From NCBI GenBank assembly GCA_017481235.1, contig JAFUPL010000037.1:1-36829 (forward strand): 36,829 nucleotides of DNA. Reading direction: 5' to 3'. Made by a program: the position numbers and the translations under genes. The notes beneath the pieces were generated by a model. The model was not told the origin of the DNA. It saw nothing but the letters and a program-made list of their open reading frames with translations, and searched no databases. Position 1 is the first letter of the stretch, and the number at the start of each line of letters is the position of its first letter. Positions 1 through 8,096 of this stretch are shown piece after piece. This stretch comes from Clostridia bacterium (lineage in GTDB: Bacteria; Bacillota; Clostridia; Christensenellales; UBA1242).

Positions 1-1536
1 ATTTTAAGTAAGTTAAAGGCTGATGCTGAGGCTTATCTTGGCAGTCCTGTAACACAAGCAGTTATTACAGTTCCTGCATACTTTAACGATAGTCAACGTC
101 AAGCAACTAAGGACGCTGGTAAGATTGCAGGTCTTGAAGTTCTTCGTATTATCAACGAACCAACAGCAGCGGCGCTTGCTTATGGTCTTGATAAGGAAGA
201 TAAGAAAAATCAAAAGATTTTAGTATTCGACTTAGGTGGCGGAACATTTGACGTAAGTATACTTGAAATCGGTGATGGTGTGTTTGAAGTTTTATCTACT
301 AATGGTGATACTCGCCTTGGTGGTGACGACTTTGATAATCGCATTATGGATTTACTAGTTGAAGACTTTAAAAATACTAATGGTATTGATTTAAAGAACG
401 ATAAACTTGCTATGCAACGACTTAAAGAAGCAGCAGAAAAGGCTAAGATTGAATTAAGTACACTAACTAACACTACAATCAGCCTACCATTTATTACTGC
501 TGATGCAACTGGTCCTAAGCACTTGGAATACAATTTAAGTCGTGCTAAATTTGAAAATATGATTAGCGACCTAATCAACAAGACACTAGATTGTACTCGT
601 AAAGCTCTAGCAGACGCTAAATTAAGTGCAAGTGATATCAACAGCGTAGTGCTTGTTGGTGGTTCTACACGTGTTCCTAGTGTGGTTGAAGCATTAGAAA
701 AGGAAATTGGTAAGAGTGCATTTAAGGGTATCAACCCAGACGAATGTGTTGCTATGGGTGCTGCAATTCAAGCGGGCGTACTTGGTGGCGAAGTTAAGGA
801 CGTTCTACTTCTAGACGTTACTCCACTATCTCTAGGTATTGAAACACTAGGCGGTGTATTTACTAAACTTATTGAACGTAACACTACAATCCCTACTAAG
901 AAGAGTCAAGTATTTAGTACTGCACAAGACAATCAACCAGGCGTTGAAATCCACGTATTACAAGGTGAACGTCAATTTGCAGCGCAAAACAAGACATTAG
1001 GAAAGTTCCAACTAGTTGGTATTCCACCAGCTCCACGTGGCATTCCTCAAATCGAAGTTACATTTGATATTGACGCAAACGGTATTGTAAACGTTAGCGC
1101 AAAAGACCTTGGAACTAATAAGGAACAAAAAATTACAATCACTGCTAGCACAAACTTAAGTGATGATGAAATTGATAAGGCGGTAAAAGAAGCTGAACAA
1201 TTTGCTGAGGAAGACAAAAAACGTCGTGAAGTAGTTGACACTCGCAATACTCTTGATGCAAATGTTATGAATATTGAAAAACTTGTTAGAGAAAATGGCG
1301 ATAAGCTAAGTGAAGATGACAAGAAGAAATTAACTGATGCTTGCGAAGAGGCTAAAAAGCACTTAACTAGTGAAGATATTGAAGAGTTGAAGAAAGCAAC
1401 TGAAGATTTAACTGCTGTATCTAACGAAGTGTTTACTAGAATGTATCAAAATATGCAACAACAAGCACCTCAAGGCGATGCAAATAATGGTTCAAACAAC
1501 AACGATGGCGGAGATGACGAGGTAATAGTAGAATAG
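1..1536 (+). CDS. dnaK: Hsp70 chaperone DnaK, 3' part
   Basis: The reading frame is open from base 1, so the gene enters from outside the window; 511 residues are present and roughly the first 110 of a usual ~610-residue DnaK are missing. DnaK is the cytosolic ATP-dependent chaperone working with DnaJ and GrpE. Visible landmarks are the [10 protein letters not shown] and [13 protein letters not shown] segments and the phosphate-binding DLGGGTFD of the actin-like ATPase, GGDDFD, and [10 protein letters not shown]. The substrate domain follows ([14 protein letters not shown]), then a helical lid and a Gln/Asn/Gly/Asp-rich disordered tail ending in EVIVE, where many homologues have a DVIDAE-type ending. 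Codon use is cleaner and richer in GC than in the small genes downstream, as expected of a highly expressed gene. DnaJ lies 1.55 kb downstream on the same strand. Confidence 0.98.
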   Translation: MLSKLKADAEAYLGSPVTQAVITVPAYFNDSQRQATKDAGKIAGLEVLRIINEPTAAALAYGLDKEDKKNQKILVFDLGGGTFDVSILEIGDGVFEVLSTNGDTRLGGDDFDNRIMDLLVEDFKNTNGIDLKNDKLAMQRLKEAAEKAKIELSTLTNTTISLPFITADATGPKHLEYNLSRAKFENMISDLINKTLDCTRKALADAKLSASDINSVVLVGGSTRVPSVVEALEKEIGKSAFKGINPDECVAMGAAIQAGVLGGEVKDVLLLDVTPLSLGIETLGGVFTKLIERNTTIPTKKSQVFSTAQDNQPGVEIHVLQGERQFAAQNKTLGKFQLVGIPPAPRGIPQIEVTFDIDANGIVNVSAKDLGTNKEQKITITASTNLSDDEIDKAVKEAEQFAEEDKKRREVVDTRNTLDANVMNIEKLVRENGDKLSEDDKKKLTDACEEAKKHLTSEDIEELKKATEDLTAVSNEVFTRMYQNMQQQAPQGDANNGSNNNDGGDDEVIVE

Positions 1537-1541
1537 AAAAA

Positions 1542-1610
1542 TCCCCCTAATTTAATGAAAGAGTGATGATGAATAATGCTGTGGCATTATTCATTGTTGC
1601 TGTATGGGGA
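1542..1610 (+). other. Hairpin after dnaK
   Basis: An 11-bp perfect stem (1569-1579 with 1584-1594, loop TGTG) is enclosed by TCCCC (1542-1546) and GGGGA (1606-1610). No T-run follows the inner stem, so it is not a textbook intrinsic terminator. It may protect the dnaK 3' end or act as a weak terminator before the next promoter. Confidence 0.5.
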
Positions 1611-1627
1611 GTAAATTAATTTTGGTG

Positions 1628-1656
1628 TTGACAAAGATGTATTTTCATGGTATTAT
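1628..1656 (+). promoter_or_regulatory. Sigma-A type promoter for the 1687 gene pair
   Basis: TTGACA (1628-1633), a 17-base spacer and TATTAT (1651-1656), about 30 bases before the first start codon. It means the two small genes can be transcribed apart from dnaK. Confidence 0.75.
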
Positions 1657-1686
1657 ATTTATTAAGGTTATAGATAGGAGATTATT

Positions 1687-2019
1687 ATGGAAAAACATTC
1701 GCAAAAATTTATAAATTTACAAGGCAATTTTAACGAAATTCAATCATATATCAAGGGTTCAAGTATTGATGTTGATAAATTTGCACAATTATTTTATCTT
1801 GAATTGTTGGATATTAACATTCAATGGCAAACATATCATGCAAAACTTTTAGATGATGCGGAATTGGCTGTTGTTCAACGTTGGATTAATCGTATAATGG
1901 GTAATCGCAATATAAATAGGAATATTAGACGTAAAATCATGGAAGAGGGATTTGAGTTTAACGAAATGGTCGAATTGATATATTCAGTATTTAATTGTTG
2001 CTTAAATAATGATAGATAG
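1687..2019 (+). CDS. Hypothetical all-helical protein, 110 aa
   Basis: I do not recognise a family. The start is supported by TAGGAG nine bases upstream and by a near-consensus promoter at 1628-1656. The predicted protein is helical, without signal peptide or membrane segment, so it is probably cytosolic. A basic NRNINRNIRRK stretch lies near residue 80 and two cysteines near the C-terminus. It is followed after 8 bases by a second small helical protein, and the pair lies between dnaK and dnaJ. The position suggests a link with the chaperone locus, but the genes have their own promoter and no CIRCE-type heat-shock operator, so co-regulation is not shown. Confidence 0.7.
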   Translation: MEKHSQKFINLQGNFNEIQSYIKGSSIDVDKFAQLFYLELLDINIQWQTYHAKLLDDAELAVVQRWINRIMGNRNINRNIRRKIMEEGFEFNEMVELIYSVFNCCLNNDR

Positions 2020-2027
2020 GTGATATT

Positions 2028-2351
2028 ATGACAGATAAAGGTATAACAAGAGAATTTAATAGATTATATGGAAACTTAGCGGAGTTGTTTAGAAGAATTT
2101 ATGATGATGAAAAAGATTATCCTAGAGAAACTTGTGCTAGGTGGTTTGTTAGCGAGTTGAATGTTTTGATGAGTGATGATAAATTAAAGTCAAGATTAAA
2201 CGAGCAATATATTAATCATATATTGGAAATGGGCGTTAATTTGCGTAGGACTAAACTCATAGACAATGAGTTAAAAAAAGAATTAACTAGTTATATTAAA
2301 GAACTTAAGAATATTAAAAAGAATATTTTAGAAGTAACTAATGTTAAATAA
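2028..2351 (+). CDS. Hypothetical helical protein, 107 aa
   Basis: No family recognised. The gene starts 8 bases after the preceding stop behind a GGTGAT ribosome site and is surely in the same operon. The protein is charged and helical, with a Lys-rich C-terminal amphipathic helix (residues about 80-100). Size and predicted fold resemble those of its upstream neighbour, so the pair may be distant paralogues or a two-subunit unit, but I cannot align them convincingly by eye. No membrane segment or signal peptide. Confidence 0.68.
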   Translation: MTDKGITREFNRLYGNLAELFRRIYDDEKDYPRETCARWFVSELNVLMSDDKLKSRLNEQYINHILEMGVNLRRTKLIDNELKKELTSYIKELKNIKKNILEVTNVK

Positions 2352-2362
2352 TATTACCAGAA

Positions 2363-2457
2363 GTTGTCGTCAAGTGGTCCGTAGAGATATTTGACAGCAA
2401 CTGAGGGTTATATACACTTGAGAAGTGCGAATTTATGAGCAGATTGTGTCAACAATC
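2363..2457 (+). ncRNA. Candidate structured RNA element
   Basis: Three hairpins stand in a row in the gap between two small genes. The first pairs 2363-2373 with 2391-2401 (10 of 11 positions, including one G-U). The second is CACTT/AAGTG (2415-2427). The third is GATTGT/ACAATC (2442-2457). It is less AT-rich than other gaps here. No T-run follows, and I cannot match it to a known riboswitch. It may be a leader element for the gene at 2549 or the processed end of the upstream operon. Confidence 0.35.
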
Positions 2458-2548
2458 CAAAATTTTAAACTTGCTTTAGAATTTACTTTTCATAGTTTAT
2501 AGTTTTAGGATTTTTTGATAATTGGTTTAATTGAAAGGAGGGGGAAAT

Positions 2549-3001
2549 ATGAAAATAGATGATAACAAGTTGGTAATGCGTAACAAAAGTTTTGACTTAA
2601 ATGAAATTGCCTTGATTGGCATACAGCAAAATAGTTTGTATGAAGAATTTGGTTTGGAAGACAATTATTGGTTGGAATTCAAATTTAATAATGGCGACAA
2701 ATATGACCTAGATAGCAGTCGTACTAACTATGAAAGTGATATTGTTAGAAGATTTAAAATAATACATAAATTACTAATTGATGAAGGTTTAAATCATTTT
2801 ACCAGTCTTGGATATATGATTGTTAATATTGACAATGTAAAAGACATTAGATTTATTAATAAAAACAAGGGAATTGAAATTGTTTTTAAAGATTTTCATA
2901 TAGATTATCCTCAACTTGGCAAGTGGCGTGCTAAAAAGGCAATGAAACAATATAAACAAAAAGTTAAAGAAATGGAAGAAGAACAAGTTTTGCAACAATA
3001 A
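2549..3001 (+). CDS. Hypothetical protein, 150 aa
   Basis: No family recognised. The frame is open from a TTG at 2531, but that TTG lies just before an unusually strong AGGAGGGGG ribosome site (2537-2545), so the real start is the ATG at 2549. The first ~115 residues alternate short predicted strands and helices. The last ~35 residues are a very charged Lys/Glu/Gln coiled-coil-like helix after a GKWRAKKAMK segment, reminiscent of a nucleic-acid- or membrane-surface-binding tail. It is the third unknown gene between dnaK and dnaJ. The gap to dnaJ is 85 bases and contains a strong hairpin. Confidence 0.7.
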   Translation: MKIDDNKLVMRNKSFDLNEIALIGIQQNSLYEEFGLEDNYWLEFKFNNGDKYDLDSSRTNYESDIVRRFKIIHKLLIDEGLNHFTSLGYMIVNIDNVKDIRFINKNKGIEIVFKDFHIDYPQLGKWRAKKAMKQYKQKVKEMEEEQVLQQ

Positions 3002-3042
3002 TTTATATATTTATGTAAGCAAAGTGTAAAAGGTTCTTTTGT

Positions 3043-3065
3043 AACTTTTCTTAGCAAGAAAAGTT
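3043..3065 (+). other. 10-bp hairpin ahead of dnaJ
   Basis: Perfect stem AACTTTTCTT (3043-3052) with AAGAAAAGTT (3056-3065) and a 3-base loop, 21 bases before the dnaJ start. It is not CIRCE (no TTAGCACTC/GAGTGCTAA arms). It could be a regulatory leader or a weak attenuator. Confidence 0.45.
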
Positions 3066-3086
3066 GATTAAAATAAAAGGAAAAAT

Positions 3087-4211
3087 ATGGCAAATAAAGA
3101 TTACTATTCAATTTTGGGTGTAAGTAAAACCGCAACAGATGATGAAATTAAATCTGCATATAGAAATCTTGCTAAAAAGTATCACCCTGACATAAATAAA
3201 GAAGCGGACGCACAAGAAAAGTTTAAGGAAATATCCGAAGCGTATTCAGTGCTAAGTGACAAGACTAAACGTAGCAATTATGACCAATTTGGTAGCGCTG
3301 ATGGTCCACAAGGTTTTGGCGGTGGCGCTGGTGGCGGATTTTCTGGTTTTAGTCAAGGTTTTGAAGGCGGTTTTGAAGATATATTTAATATTTTTGGTAA
3401 CGCTTTTGGTCGTGGTGGACGAAGTGCAACGCGTGAACAAGGTTCAGACCTTGTTACAGATATAACCATTAGTTTTGAAGAAGCGGCGTTTGGTGTTGAA
3501 AAAGAAATTAGCATCAATCGTGATGAAAAATGTAGTCATTGTGGTGGAAGTGGGGCAAAGAGCGGTAGCGATACAGTAACTTGTAGCGATTGTGGTGGTA
3601 CGGGTAAGGTGCAATTTGTTCAAAACACATTGTTTGGTCGCGTTGCAAGTATGACCGATTGTAAAACTTGTGGTGGCACAGGCAAAATTATTAAGGAAAA
3701 ATGTAATTATTGCCGTGGTAGTGGATTAAGTCAACAAAGCGTAAAGGTTAAGGTTAAAATCCCTGCCGGCATTGATGATGGTCAAACAATTCGTATGCGT
3801 GGCGAAGGTGAACAAGTGGCAAGTGCCAATGGAGTTGCGGGCGATTTGCATATCAATGTTAAGGTTCAACCACACAAATTGTTGGTTCGTAAGGACTTTA
3901 ACTTATATGTTGATGTGTATGTTCCATTTACTACACTTTTACTTGGTGGTGAAATGGAAGTGCCTACACTTAAAGGAACAACTACTATTGATATCAAACC
4001 TTTAACTCAATCCAATACTAAATACACTTTAAAGGGCAAGGGAATAAAGTTCCTACGAGGTTTTGGAAGTGGGGACCTAGTTGTGACCTTAAAGGGTGAA
4101 ATACCAAAGAACTTAGATAAAAATGCAAAGAAACTAGTTAAAGAACTTGAAAATTCAATTTCTAGTAAGGACTACCCAAAAACTGAAACATATAATAACA
4201 AACTAAAATAA
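3087..4211 (+). CDS. dnaJ: Hsp40 co-chaperone DnaJ
   Basis: Full-length type I DnaJ (374 aa, the usual size). It delivers unfolded clients to DnaK and stimulates its ATPase through the J domain. The J domain is residues 1-65 with the essential HPD at 33-35. A Gly/Phe-rich linker follows (about 70-115). The zinc domain has all four CxxCxGxG repeats ([32 protein letters not shown]). Two beta-barrel client-binding domains end with LRGFGSGDL, close to the conserved LRGxGxGD. A ribosome site AAAGGAAA stands 6 bases before the ATG. A terminator-like hairpin follows at 4261-4296. DnaK lies upstream on the same strand, separated by three unknown genes. Confidence 0.97.
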   Translation: MANKDYYSILGVSKTATDDEIKSAYRNLAKKYHPDINKEADAQEKFKEISEAYSVLSDKTKRSNYDQFGSADGPQGFGGGAGGGFSGFSQGFEGGFEDIFNIFGNAFGRGGRSATREQGSDLVTDITISFEEAAFGVEKEISINRDEKCSHCGGSGAKSGSDTVTCSDCGGTGKVQFVQNTLFGRVASMTDCKTCGGTGKIIKEKCNYCRGSGLSQQSVKVKVKIPAGIDDGQTIRMRGEGEQVASANGVAGDLHINVKVQPHKLLVRKDFNLYVDVYVPFTTLLLGGEMEVPTLKGTTTIDIKPLTQSNTKYTLKGKGIKFLRGFGSGDLVVTLKGEIPKNLDKNAKKLVKELENSISSKDYPKTETYNNKLK

Positions 4212-4260
4212 AAAAATTCCCGAAAGTTAGTCAGTGTATTTTGAAACTAGTGTAATAATT

Positions 4261-4296
4261 AAGAGAATTAGAATATCAAATCTAGTTCTCTTTTTT
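4261..4296 (+). terminator. Intrinsic terminator after dnaJ
   Basis: Stem 4262-4272 with 4281-4291 (one G-T pair), 8-base loop, followed by a run of T (4291-4296). It ends the dnaJ transcript. Confidence 0.8.
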
Positions 4297-4297
4297 C

Positions 4298-4383
4298 TTG
4301 GCCACTTTATGCCGTGAAAGGTGCTTGTCTGTTCGAGCGAAGCGAGAACACTTGTATATGACAAGCACACGTCTAAGTGCCAA
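4298..4383. repeat. Large imperfect inverted repeat / structured element
   Basis: An 86-base element with nested arms: TTGGCCACTT (4298-4307) pairs with AAGTGCCAA (4375-4383) apart from one bulge, and GTGCTTGTC (4321-4329) pairs perfectly with GACAAGCAC (4360-4368). The centre holds a further palindromic stretch, TGTTC/GAACA around CGAGCGAAGCGAG. It stands between the dnaJ terminator and the next promoter. It may be a small MITE-like or dispersed palindromic repeat, or an independent RNA; no coding potential is seen. Confidence 0.5.
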
Positions 4384-4398
4384 AATAGATTAAAACAG

Positions 4399-4427
4399 TT
4401 GTATTTTACACTAAAATATGCTATAAT
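4399..4427 (+). promoter_or_regulatory. Promoter of the 4449 gene
   Basis: TTGTAT (4399-4404), 17-base spacer, consensus TATAAT (4422-4427); the start codon follows 22 bases later behind GGAGGAG. Confidence 0.7.
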
Positions 4428-4448
4428 ATATTTACTGGAGGAGTAATT

Positions 4449-4958
4449 ATGGGTAAAATTATTGCAGCATTTGCCGGCGTTGGAAAAAGTTTTATTGGAA
4501 AGAAATATGAAAACATTTTAGATTTAGAATCTACTTATTATAAATGGCTAGAAAATGGTGTTGCTAATTTAACTGAAGAAGAAAGAAAAGGGAATAAAAA
4601 TAGGGTTTTAAATCCTAATTGGCCTCAAAATTATATTGCTGAAATTCTAAAACAAAAAGACAATTACGATATTGTTTTAATTCAATTAAGCCATGAAAGA
4701 CTTAAAAACGAACAAATATTTGAATATTTTAATGAAAATAAAATCGAATTTTATGTTGCAAGACCAAATTTATCAGGATGGAAATATATTGAAGACAGGT
4801 TAAGAACTAGAGGAAATACTGAAGAGTTTATAAATCAAGTAAAAGATAATTTTGAAATTTTTATTGAAGAATTTTCAAAACCCCAATACAATCAAATTAT
4901 AATTGAAGATGGGGAATTTTTGGAAAATGCACTTATAAAAAACAAATTTATAAGTTAA
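4449..4958 (+). CDS. P-loop nucleotide-binding protein, 169 aa
   Basis: A Walker A motif lies right at the N-terminus (MGKIIAAFAGVGKSF, GxGKS at about residues 9-14), as in small nucleotide or nucleoside kinases. A possible Walker B-like segment DIVLIQL is near residue 80. The conserved-looking Arg stretch (IEDRLRTRGN, near residue 118) could act as a kinase lid. The protein is soluble and has no signal peptide. Its size fits a (deoxy)nucleotide kinase-like ATPase, but I cannot name the substrate. It is monocistronic: own promoter, GGAGGAG ribosome site, and a strong terminator directly after the stop. It is more AT-rich than dnaJ and may be an accessory gene. Confidence 0.8.
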   Translation: MGKIIAAFAGVGKSFIGKKYENILDLESTYYKWLENGVANLTEEERKGNKNRVLNPNWPQNYIAEILKQKDNYDIVLIQLSHERLKNEQIFEYFNENKIEFYVARPNLSGWKYIEDRLRTRGNTEEFINQVKDNFEIFIEEFSKPQYNQIIIEDGEFLENALIKNKFIS

Positions 4959-4987
4959 AAAAGAGCAAAAGATTTGCTCTTTTTTTA
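4957..4987 (+). terminator. Intrinsic terminator
   Basis: Stem AGAGCAAA/TTTGCTCT (4962-4969 with 4973-4980), AGA loop, followed by T7; begins at the stop codon of the P-loop gene. Confidence 0.9.
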
Positions 4988-5046
4988 ACTAGTTTCAAAT
5001 GACCTAGGTCTTAATCGGGATTTTTTATTAAATTATTCTTGTCAAA

Positions 5047-5364
5047 TTATAAAATTGCACCATAAATACTATCTTGCTCCAAATAGTCATGCAATCCGTC
5101 AATATATTTGTCGCCTAAACCTTGTTGTTGCTTATCCAATTCGGCAATTATAAATTTACGCCATTGCCTACTATATATCTTGCCACTATTTACATTAATA
5201 CATTCGTAATCGGTAATATGAAAAGTGGTATCCAACATGTTTGTAAATACATTAATATAGTTTCGTTGTTCACTATCGGCAATAATAATATTTCTTGAAT
5301 AAGGGCAACCAATACTTTTAATAAAGCGATCAATTGATTGGTTATCAATATATTTTAAATACAT
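5047..5364 (-). CDS. Hypothetical protein, 105 aa
   Basis: No family recognised. A soluble mixed alpha/beta protein with a QWRKFIIAELDKQQQ helix in the second half and no membrane segment. The start is well supported: AAAGGAG stands 8 bases upstream on the minus strand, and a consensus promoter lies at 5388-5416. The gene runs toward the P-loop gene (convergent) with about 60 bases between the terminator of that gene and its stop. No partner gene is evident, so the function is open. Confidence 0.72.
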   Translation of the reverse strand: MYLKYIDNQSIDRFIKSIGCPYSRNIIIADSEQRNYINVFTNMLDTTFHITDYECINVNSGKIYSRQWRKFIIAELDKQQQGLGDKYIDGLHDYLEQDSIYGAIL

Positions 5365-5387
5365 ACAACGCTCCTTTTGTCAAATTG

Positions 5388-5416
5388 ATAATATCACAAA
5401 TATTAAGTTTTGTCAA
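5388..5416 (-). promoter_or_regulatory. Promoter of the 5364 minus-strand gene
   Basis: On the minus strand TTGACA (5411-5416), 17-base spacer, TATTAT (5388-5393). Confidence 0.75.
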
Positions 5417-5735
5417 TATGCACTATTAAATAAAAACAACTTTAACAAAATTCAATACTTGATGCATATAGTTAAATATGAAAATATATTGTTTTAAACT
5501 TCCTAAACTATTAAGTCCTATTGTAAAATTGATTTTTGGTAAAAATGTGTATTACGTAGGTAAGTAGTGCATAAATATGTAATTTGTTAACCCTATTAAC
5601 ATAAATAATAATATATATTAATACCTATTAAGTAGTATATATGCTTAATTATAGTGTGTTATACAAACATGTTACGGATTAGTCAGCATGATGTTATCCT
5701 AGTTAACAAAATGTAATTTGAGGGTAAAGGGAAAA
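5417..5735. other. Gene-free AT-rich stretch
   Basis: No reading frame with a ribosome site, no RNA gene and no strong hairpin seen. It contains short A/T-only palindromes such as GTTAA(N5)TTAAC near 5588 and long TATA-type runs. I looked for DnaA-box-like words (TTATCCACA and close variants) as a sign of an origin and saw none. Confidence 0.5.
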
Positions 5736-5765
5736 TAAAAAAACAACTAGGTTAAACCTAGTTGT
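5736..5765 (-). terminator. Terminator of rpmB
   Basis: Stem ACAACTAGG/CCTAGTTGT (5743-5751 with 5757-5765) with a T-run on the minus strand at 5736-5742, a few bases after the rpmB stop. Confidence 0.88.
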
Positions 5766-5777
5766 GCTGTAATAATA

Positions 5778-5963
5778 CTATTTAGACTTTTTAGATGTCT
5801 TAATACACTTAGTGCAAAGGTATTGATTTGTACTTTTACCGTTTACTTCAACTGAAACTTTTTGAACATTAGCTTCAAAAGTGCGTTTTGTTTTTCTATT
5901 ACTATGGCTAACATTGTTACCACTTGCTTTACCTTTACCACATATAGCACAAACTCTGCTCAT
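5778..5963 (-). CDS. rpmB: 50S ribosomal protein L28
   Basis: 61 residues, the usual length of bacterial L28, a small basic protein of the large ribosomal subunit. The N-terminus [16 protein letters not shown](N)[10 protein letters not shown] is the family signature. Two CxxC pairs (CAIC near residue 5 and CTKC near residue 51) make this the zinc-binding (C+) form. A GGGAGG ribosome site lies 5 bases before the ATG on the minus strand. It diverges from yloU-yloV, an arrangement also known from Bacillus, and is ended by the hairpin at 5743-5765. Confidence 0.96.
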   Translation of the reverse strand: MSRVCAICGKGKASGNNVSHSNRKTKRTFEANVQKVSVEVNGKSTNQYLCTKCIKTSKKSK

Positions 5964-6050
5964 AAGGACCTCCCGTTTTTCAAATACACATTATTGTAAC
6001 ACACAAAATAATAAATTGCAAGTATTTTTTAAAAAATATTGAAATAATGC

Positions 6051-6079
6051 TTGATTTTTTTTTCAATCTATTATACAAT
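6051..6079 (+). promoter_or_regulatory. Probable promoter of yloU-yloV
   Basis: TTGATT (6051-6056), 17-base spacer, TACAAT (6074-6079); 16 bases to the yloU start. Confidence 0.5.
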
Positions 6080-6095
6080 AATGGTGGAGGGTTTG

Positions 6096-6431
6096 ATGAA
6101 CTTTACTACTTTTAATTCATTTGGCAAAATTAGTATGTCTAAGCGAGCTATTAGTAAGGTCGCTTCTGCTGCCGTGCTCGATTGTTATGGCGTGGTAGGG
6201 TTGGTTAATCCACTTTTTAATCGTGAGTCTAAGACTCATGCATACAAGGGTGTGGTTTTATCCTCTAACGAAACTGATATAATAATGGTCGACGTGTATG
6301 TCGTTTTAAAATATAGTGTTACAATCTCAGCCGTTTCGGAATCTATTAGAGAAGTGGTTAAATACGCTATTGAGCGTTTTACAGGCATGATTGTAAAAAG
6401 TGTTGACGTTCACGTCATAGATGTAAGATAG
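6096..6431 (+). CDS. yloU: Asp23/Gls24 family envelope-stress protein (YloU)
   Basis: 111 residues from the ATG at 6096, chosen because GGAGG lies 6 bases upstream; an earlier in-frame ATG at 6051 falls inside the probable -35 box. The alpha/beta Asp23 domain covers nearly the whole protein: the conserved start GKISMSKRAISKVASAAVLDCYGVVGL and the end VDVHVIDVR are typical. The family is cytoplasmic; Asp23 of Staphylococcus sits near the membrane and responds to cell-wall stress, while YloU is its paralogue always next to the fatty acid kinase YloV. The next gene starts 18 bases later, so they form one operon. Confidence 0.93.
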   Translation: MNFTTFNSFGKISMSKRAISKVASAAVLDCYGVVGLVNPLFNRESKTHAYKGVVLSSNETDIIMVDVYVVLKYSVTISAVSESIREVVKYAIERFTGMIVKSVDVHVIDVR

Positions 6432-6449
6432 AAACTAGGAGACAAAGCA

Positions 6450-8081
6450 ATGCAAAAAACAATTAATGGTGTGACCCTTCGTAAAATGTTGGTTACATCA
6501 TATTCCCTTTTGGAAGAAAATAAAGATAATATAGATTCACTTAATATATTCCCCGTACCAGATGGTGATACTGGTACTAACATGAGTTTAACTTTAAAAT
6601 CAGCGGTGGCTGAAATGAATGCGTGCGAAAGCAGTACTATTGAGGCGCTTTCAGTTGCCTTTAATCGCGGAGCATTAAAGGGTGCAAGAGGAAACTCTGG
6701 TGTTATTTTGTCACAAATAATCAAGGGTATGTTCTCGGAACTTATGAAAAGTCAAGAAGCAATCACAATGAAGGATTTTGCTCGTGCGTGTGAAAAAGGT
6801 TGTGAAACTGCTTATAAGGCAGTTACAGTGCCTAAGGAAGGTACAATCCTAACAATCATTAAAGCAATAGCAGAATCAGCTAAGCAAAATGTTAAATCTG
6901 ATACTTTCCAAGATTATTTACACAAAATTATTGCCGATGCTGAAAAGATGCTTCAAATGACACCAGATATGCTACCAGTACTTAAGAAAGCAGGTGTAGT
7001 AGATGCTGGTGGTCGTGGTCTTGTGGTTATCTTTAGCGGTATGTACAAGATGTTAGCGGGCGAAATGGTTAATGTTGAATTTGTGGACAAAGTGGAAAAA
7101 GATGTTACAAGCGAGGAAAATCACGTTAATTATGAAAGTCTTGCTGATATTCGTTTTGCTTATTGTACTGAATTCTTTATTATTAATATATATGAAAAGA
7201 CAACTGAAGCAGATATAAGTTCACTTCGTCAACGTCTACTAGAGATTGGTGACTGTGTATTGTGTATTGGTGACTTGCAACTGGTAAAAGTGCACGTTCA
7301 TACTAATGAACCTAACAAGGCATTAGGTTATGCTTTGCAATTGGGTGAATTAAATGGCGTTAAGATTGAAAACATGTTAGAGCAAAATCGTCAACTTCGT
7401 AAAAATGCTAAAAAGGAAGAACTTAAGGAGTACGGAATTGTAGCGGTTGCTGCAGGCGATGGTTTAAACAATGTATTTAAAGATATTGATGTAGATTATG
7501 TAATATCTGGTGGACAAACTATGAACCCAAGTGCTAACGATATTGCTACTGCATGTGATGCTGTTAAGGCAAAAACCGTGTTTGTATTACCTAATAATAA
7601 GAATATTATAATGTCTGCTGAACAAGCAAACGATATCACATCTTGTAATGTAGTGGTAATCCCTACTAAGACTATTCCGGAAGGTATTTCTGCCGCTCTT
7701 GCTTTTGATCGCAATGCAACGGTTGATGAAAATAAGGAAATGATGACTGAAGTTATTTCAAGCGTTAAGTCAGGTTCGGTTACCTATGCTGTTCGCAACA
7801 CCAATATTGATGGTATGGATTTGCATGAAGGTGAGGTTATTGGTCTTGATAAACATGATATTTTAGTTCATGGCGATAATATCGAAGATACAACAGATGC
7901 ATTGATACAAAAATTGGTTGACAATGATACAATGAACATTACATTGTTCTATGGCGAAGGTGTAACTGCAGAACAAGCGGAACAATTCCTAGCAACTCTA
8001 GAACTTAAGTATGCAAATTGTGATGTTAGTATGATTGAGGGTGGTCAACCTGTATATTACTACTTAATTTCAGTTGAGTAA
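6450..8081 (+). CDS. yloV: DhaL-domain fatty acid kinase subunit (YloV/FakA)
   Basis: 543 residues, the usual size of YloV/FakA. The N-terminal DhaL domain (about 1-200) carries the Mg-ATP motif PDGDTGTNM at 37-45 and GARGNSGVILSQ near 87-98. The middle and C-terminal parts match the FakA core (GGQTMNPS near 350) and end in a DegV-like region. FakA phosphorylates fatty acids held by FakB for phospholipid synthesis. No fakB gene is in this window, so it must be elsewhere if the pathway is complete. AGGAGA ribosome site; 15 bases separate the stop from the next gene, which has its own AGGAGA. Confidence 0.94.
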   Translation: MQKTINGVTLRKMLVTSYSLLEENKDNIDSLNIFPVPDGDTGTNMSLTLKSAVAEMNACESSTIEALSVAFNRGALKGARGNSGVILSQIIKGMFSELMKSQEAITMKDFARACEKGCETAYKAVTVPKEGTILTIIKAIAESAKQNVKSDTFQDYLHKIIADAEKMLQMTPDMLPVLKKAGVVDAGGRGLVVIFSGMYKMLAGEMVNVEFVDKVEKDVTSEENHVNYESLADIRFAYCTEFFIINIYEKTTEADISSLRQRLLEIGDCVLCIGDLQLVKVHVHTNEPNKALGYALQLGELNGVKIENMLEQNRQLRKNAKKEELKEYGIVAVAAGDGLNNVFKDIDVDYVISGGQTMNPSANDIATACDAVKAKTVFVLPNNKNIIMSAEQANDITSCNVVVIPTKTIPEGISAALAFDRNATVDENKEMMTEVISSVKSGSVTYAVRNTNIDGMDLHEGEVIGLDKHDILVHGDNIEDTTDALIQKLVDNDTMNITLFYGEGVTAEQAEQFLATLELKYANCDVSMIEGGQPVYYYLISVE

Positions 8082-8096
8082 GATTTAGGAGATTGT

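Noticed and set aside
2531..2548. TTG start giving six more residues for the gene at 2549
   Set aside because: These bases are the AGGAGGGGG ribosome site of the ATG at 2549.
1537..3086. CIRCE (HrcA) operator controlling the dnaK-dnaJ genes
   Set aside because: No TTAGCACTC/GAGTGCTAA pair in any gap here; the AGC-loop hairpin at 3043-3065 has other arms. An operator upstream of dnaK would be outside the window.
5417..5735. Replication origin or cryptic gene in the long AT-rich gap
   Set aside because: No DnaA-box-like words, no iterons, no frame with a ribosome site.
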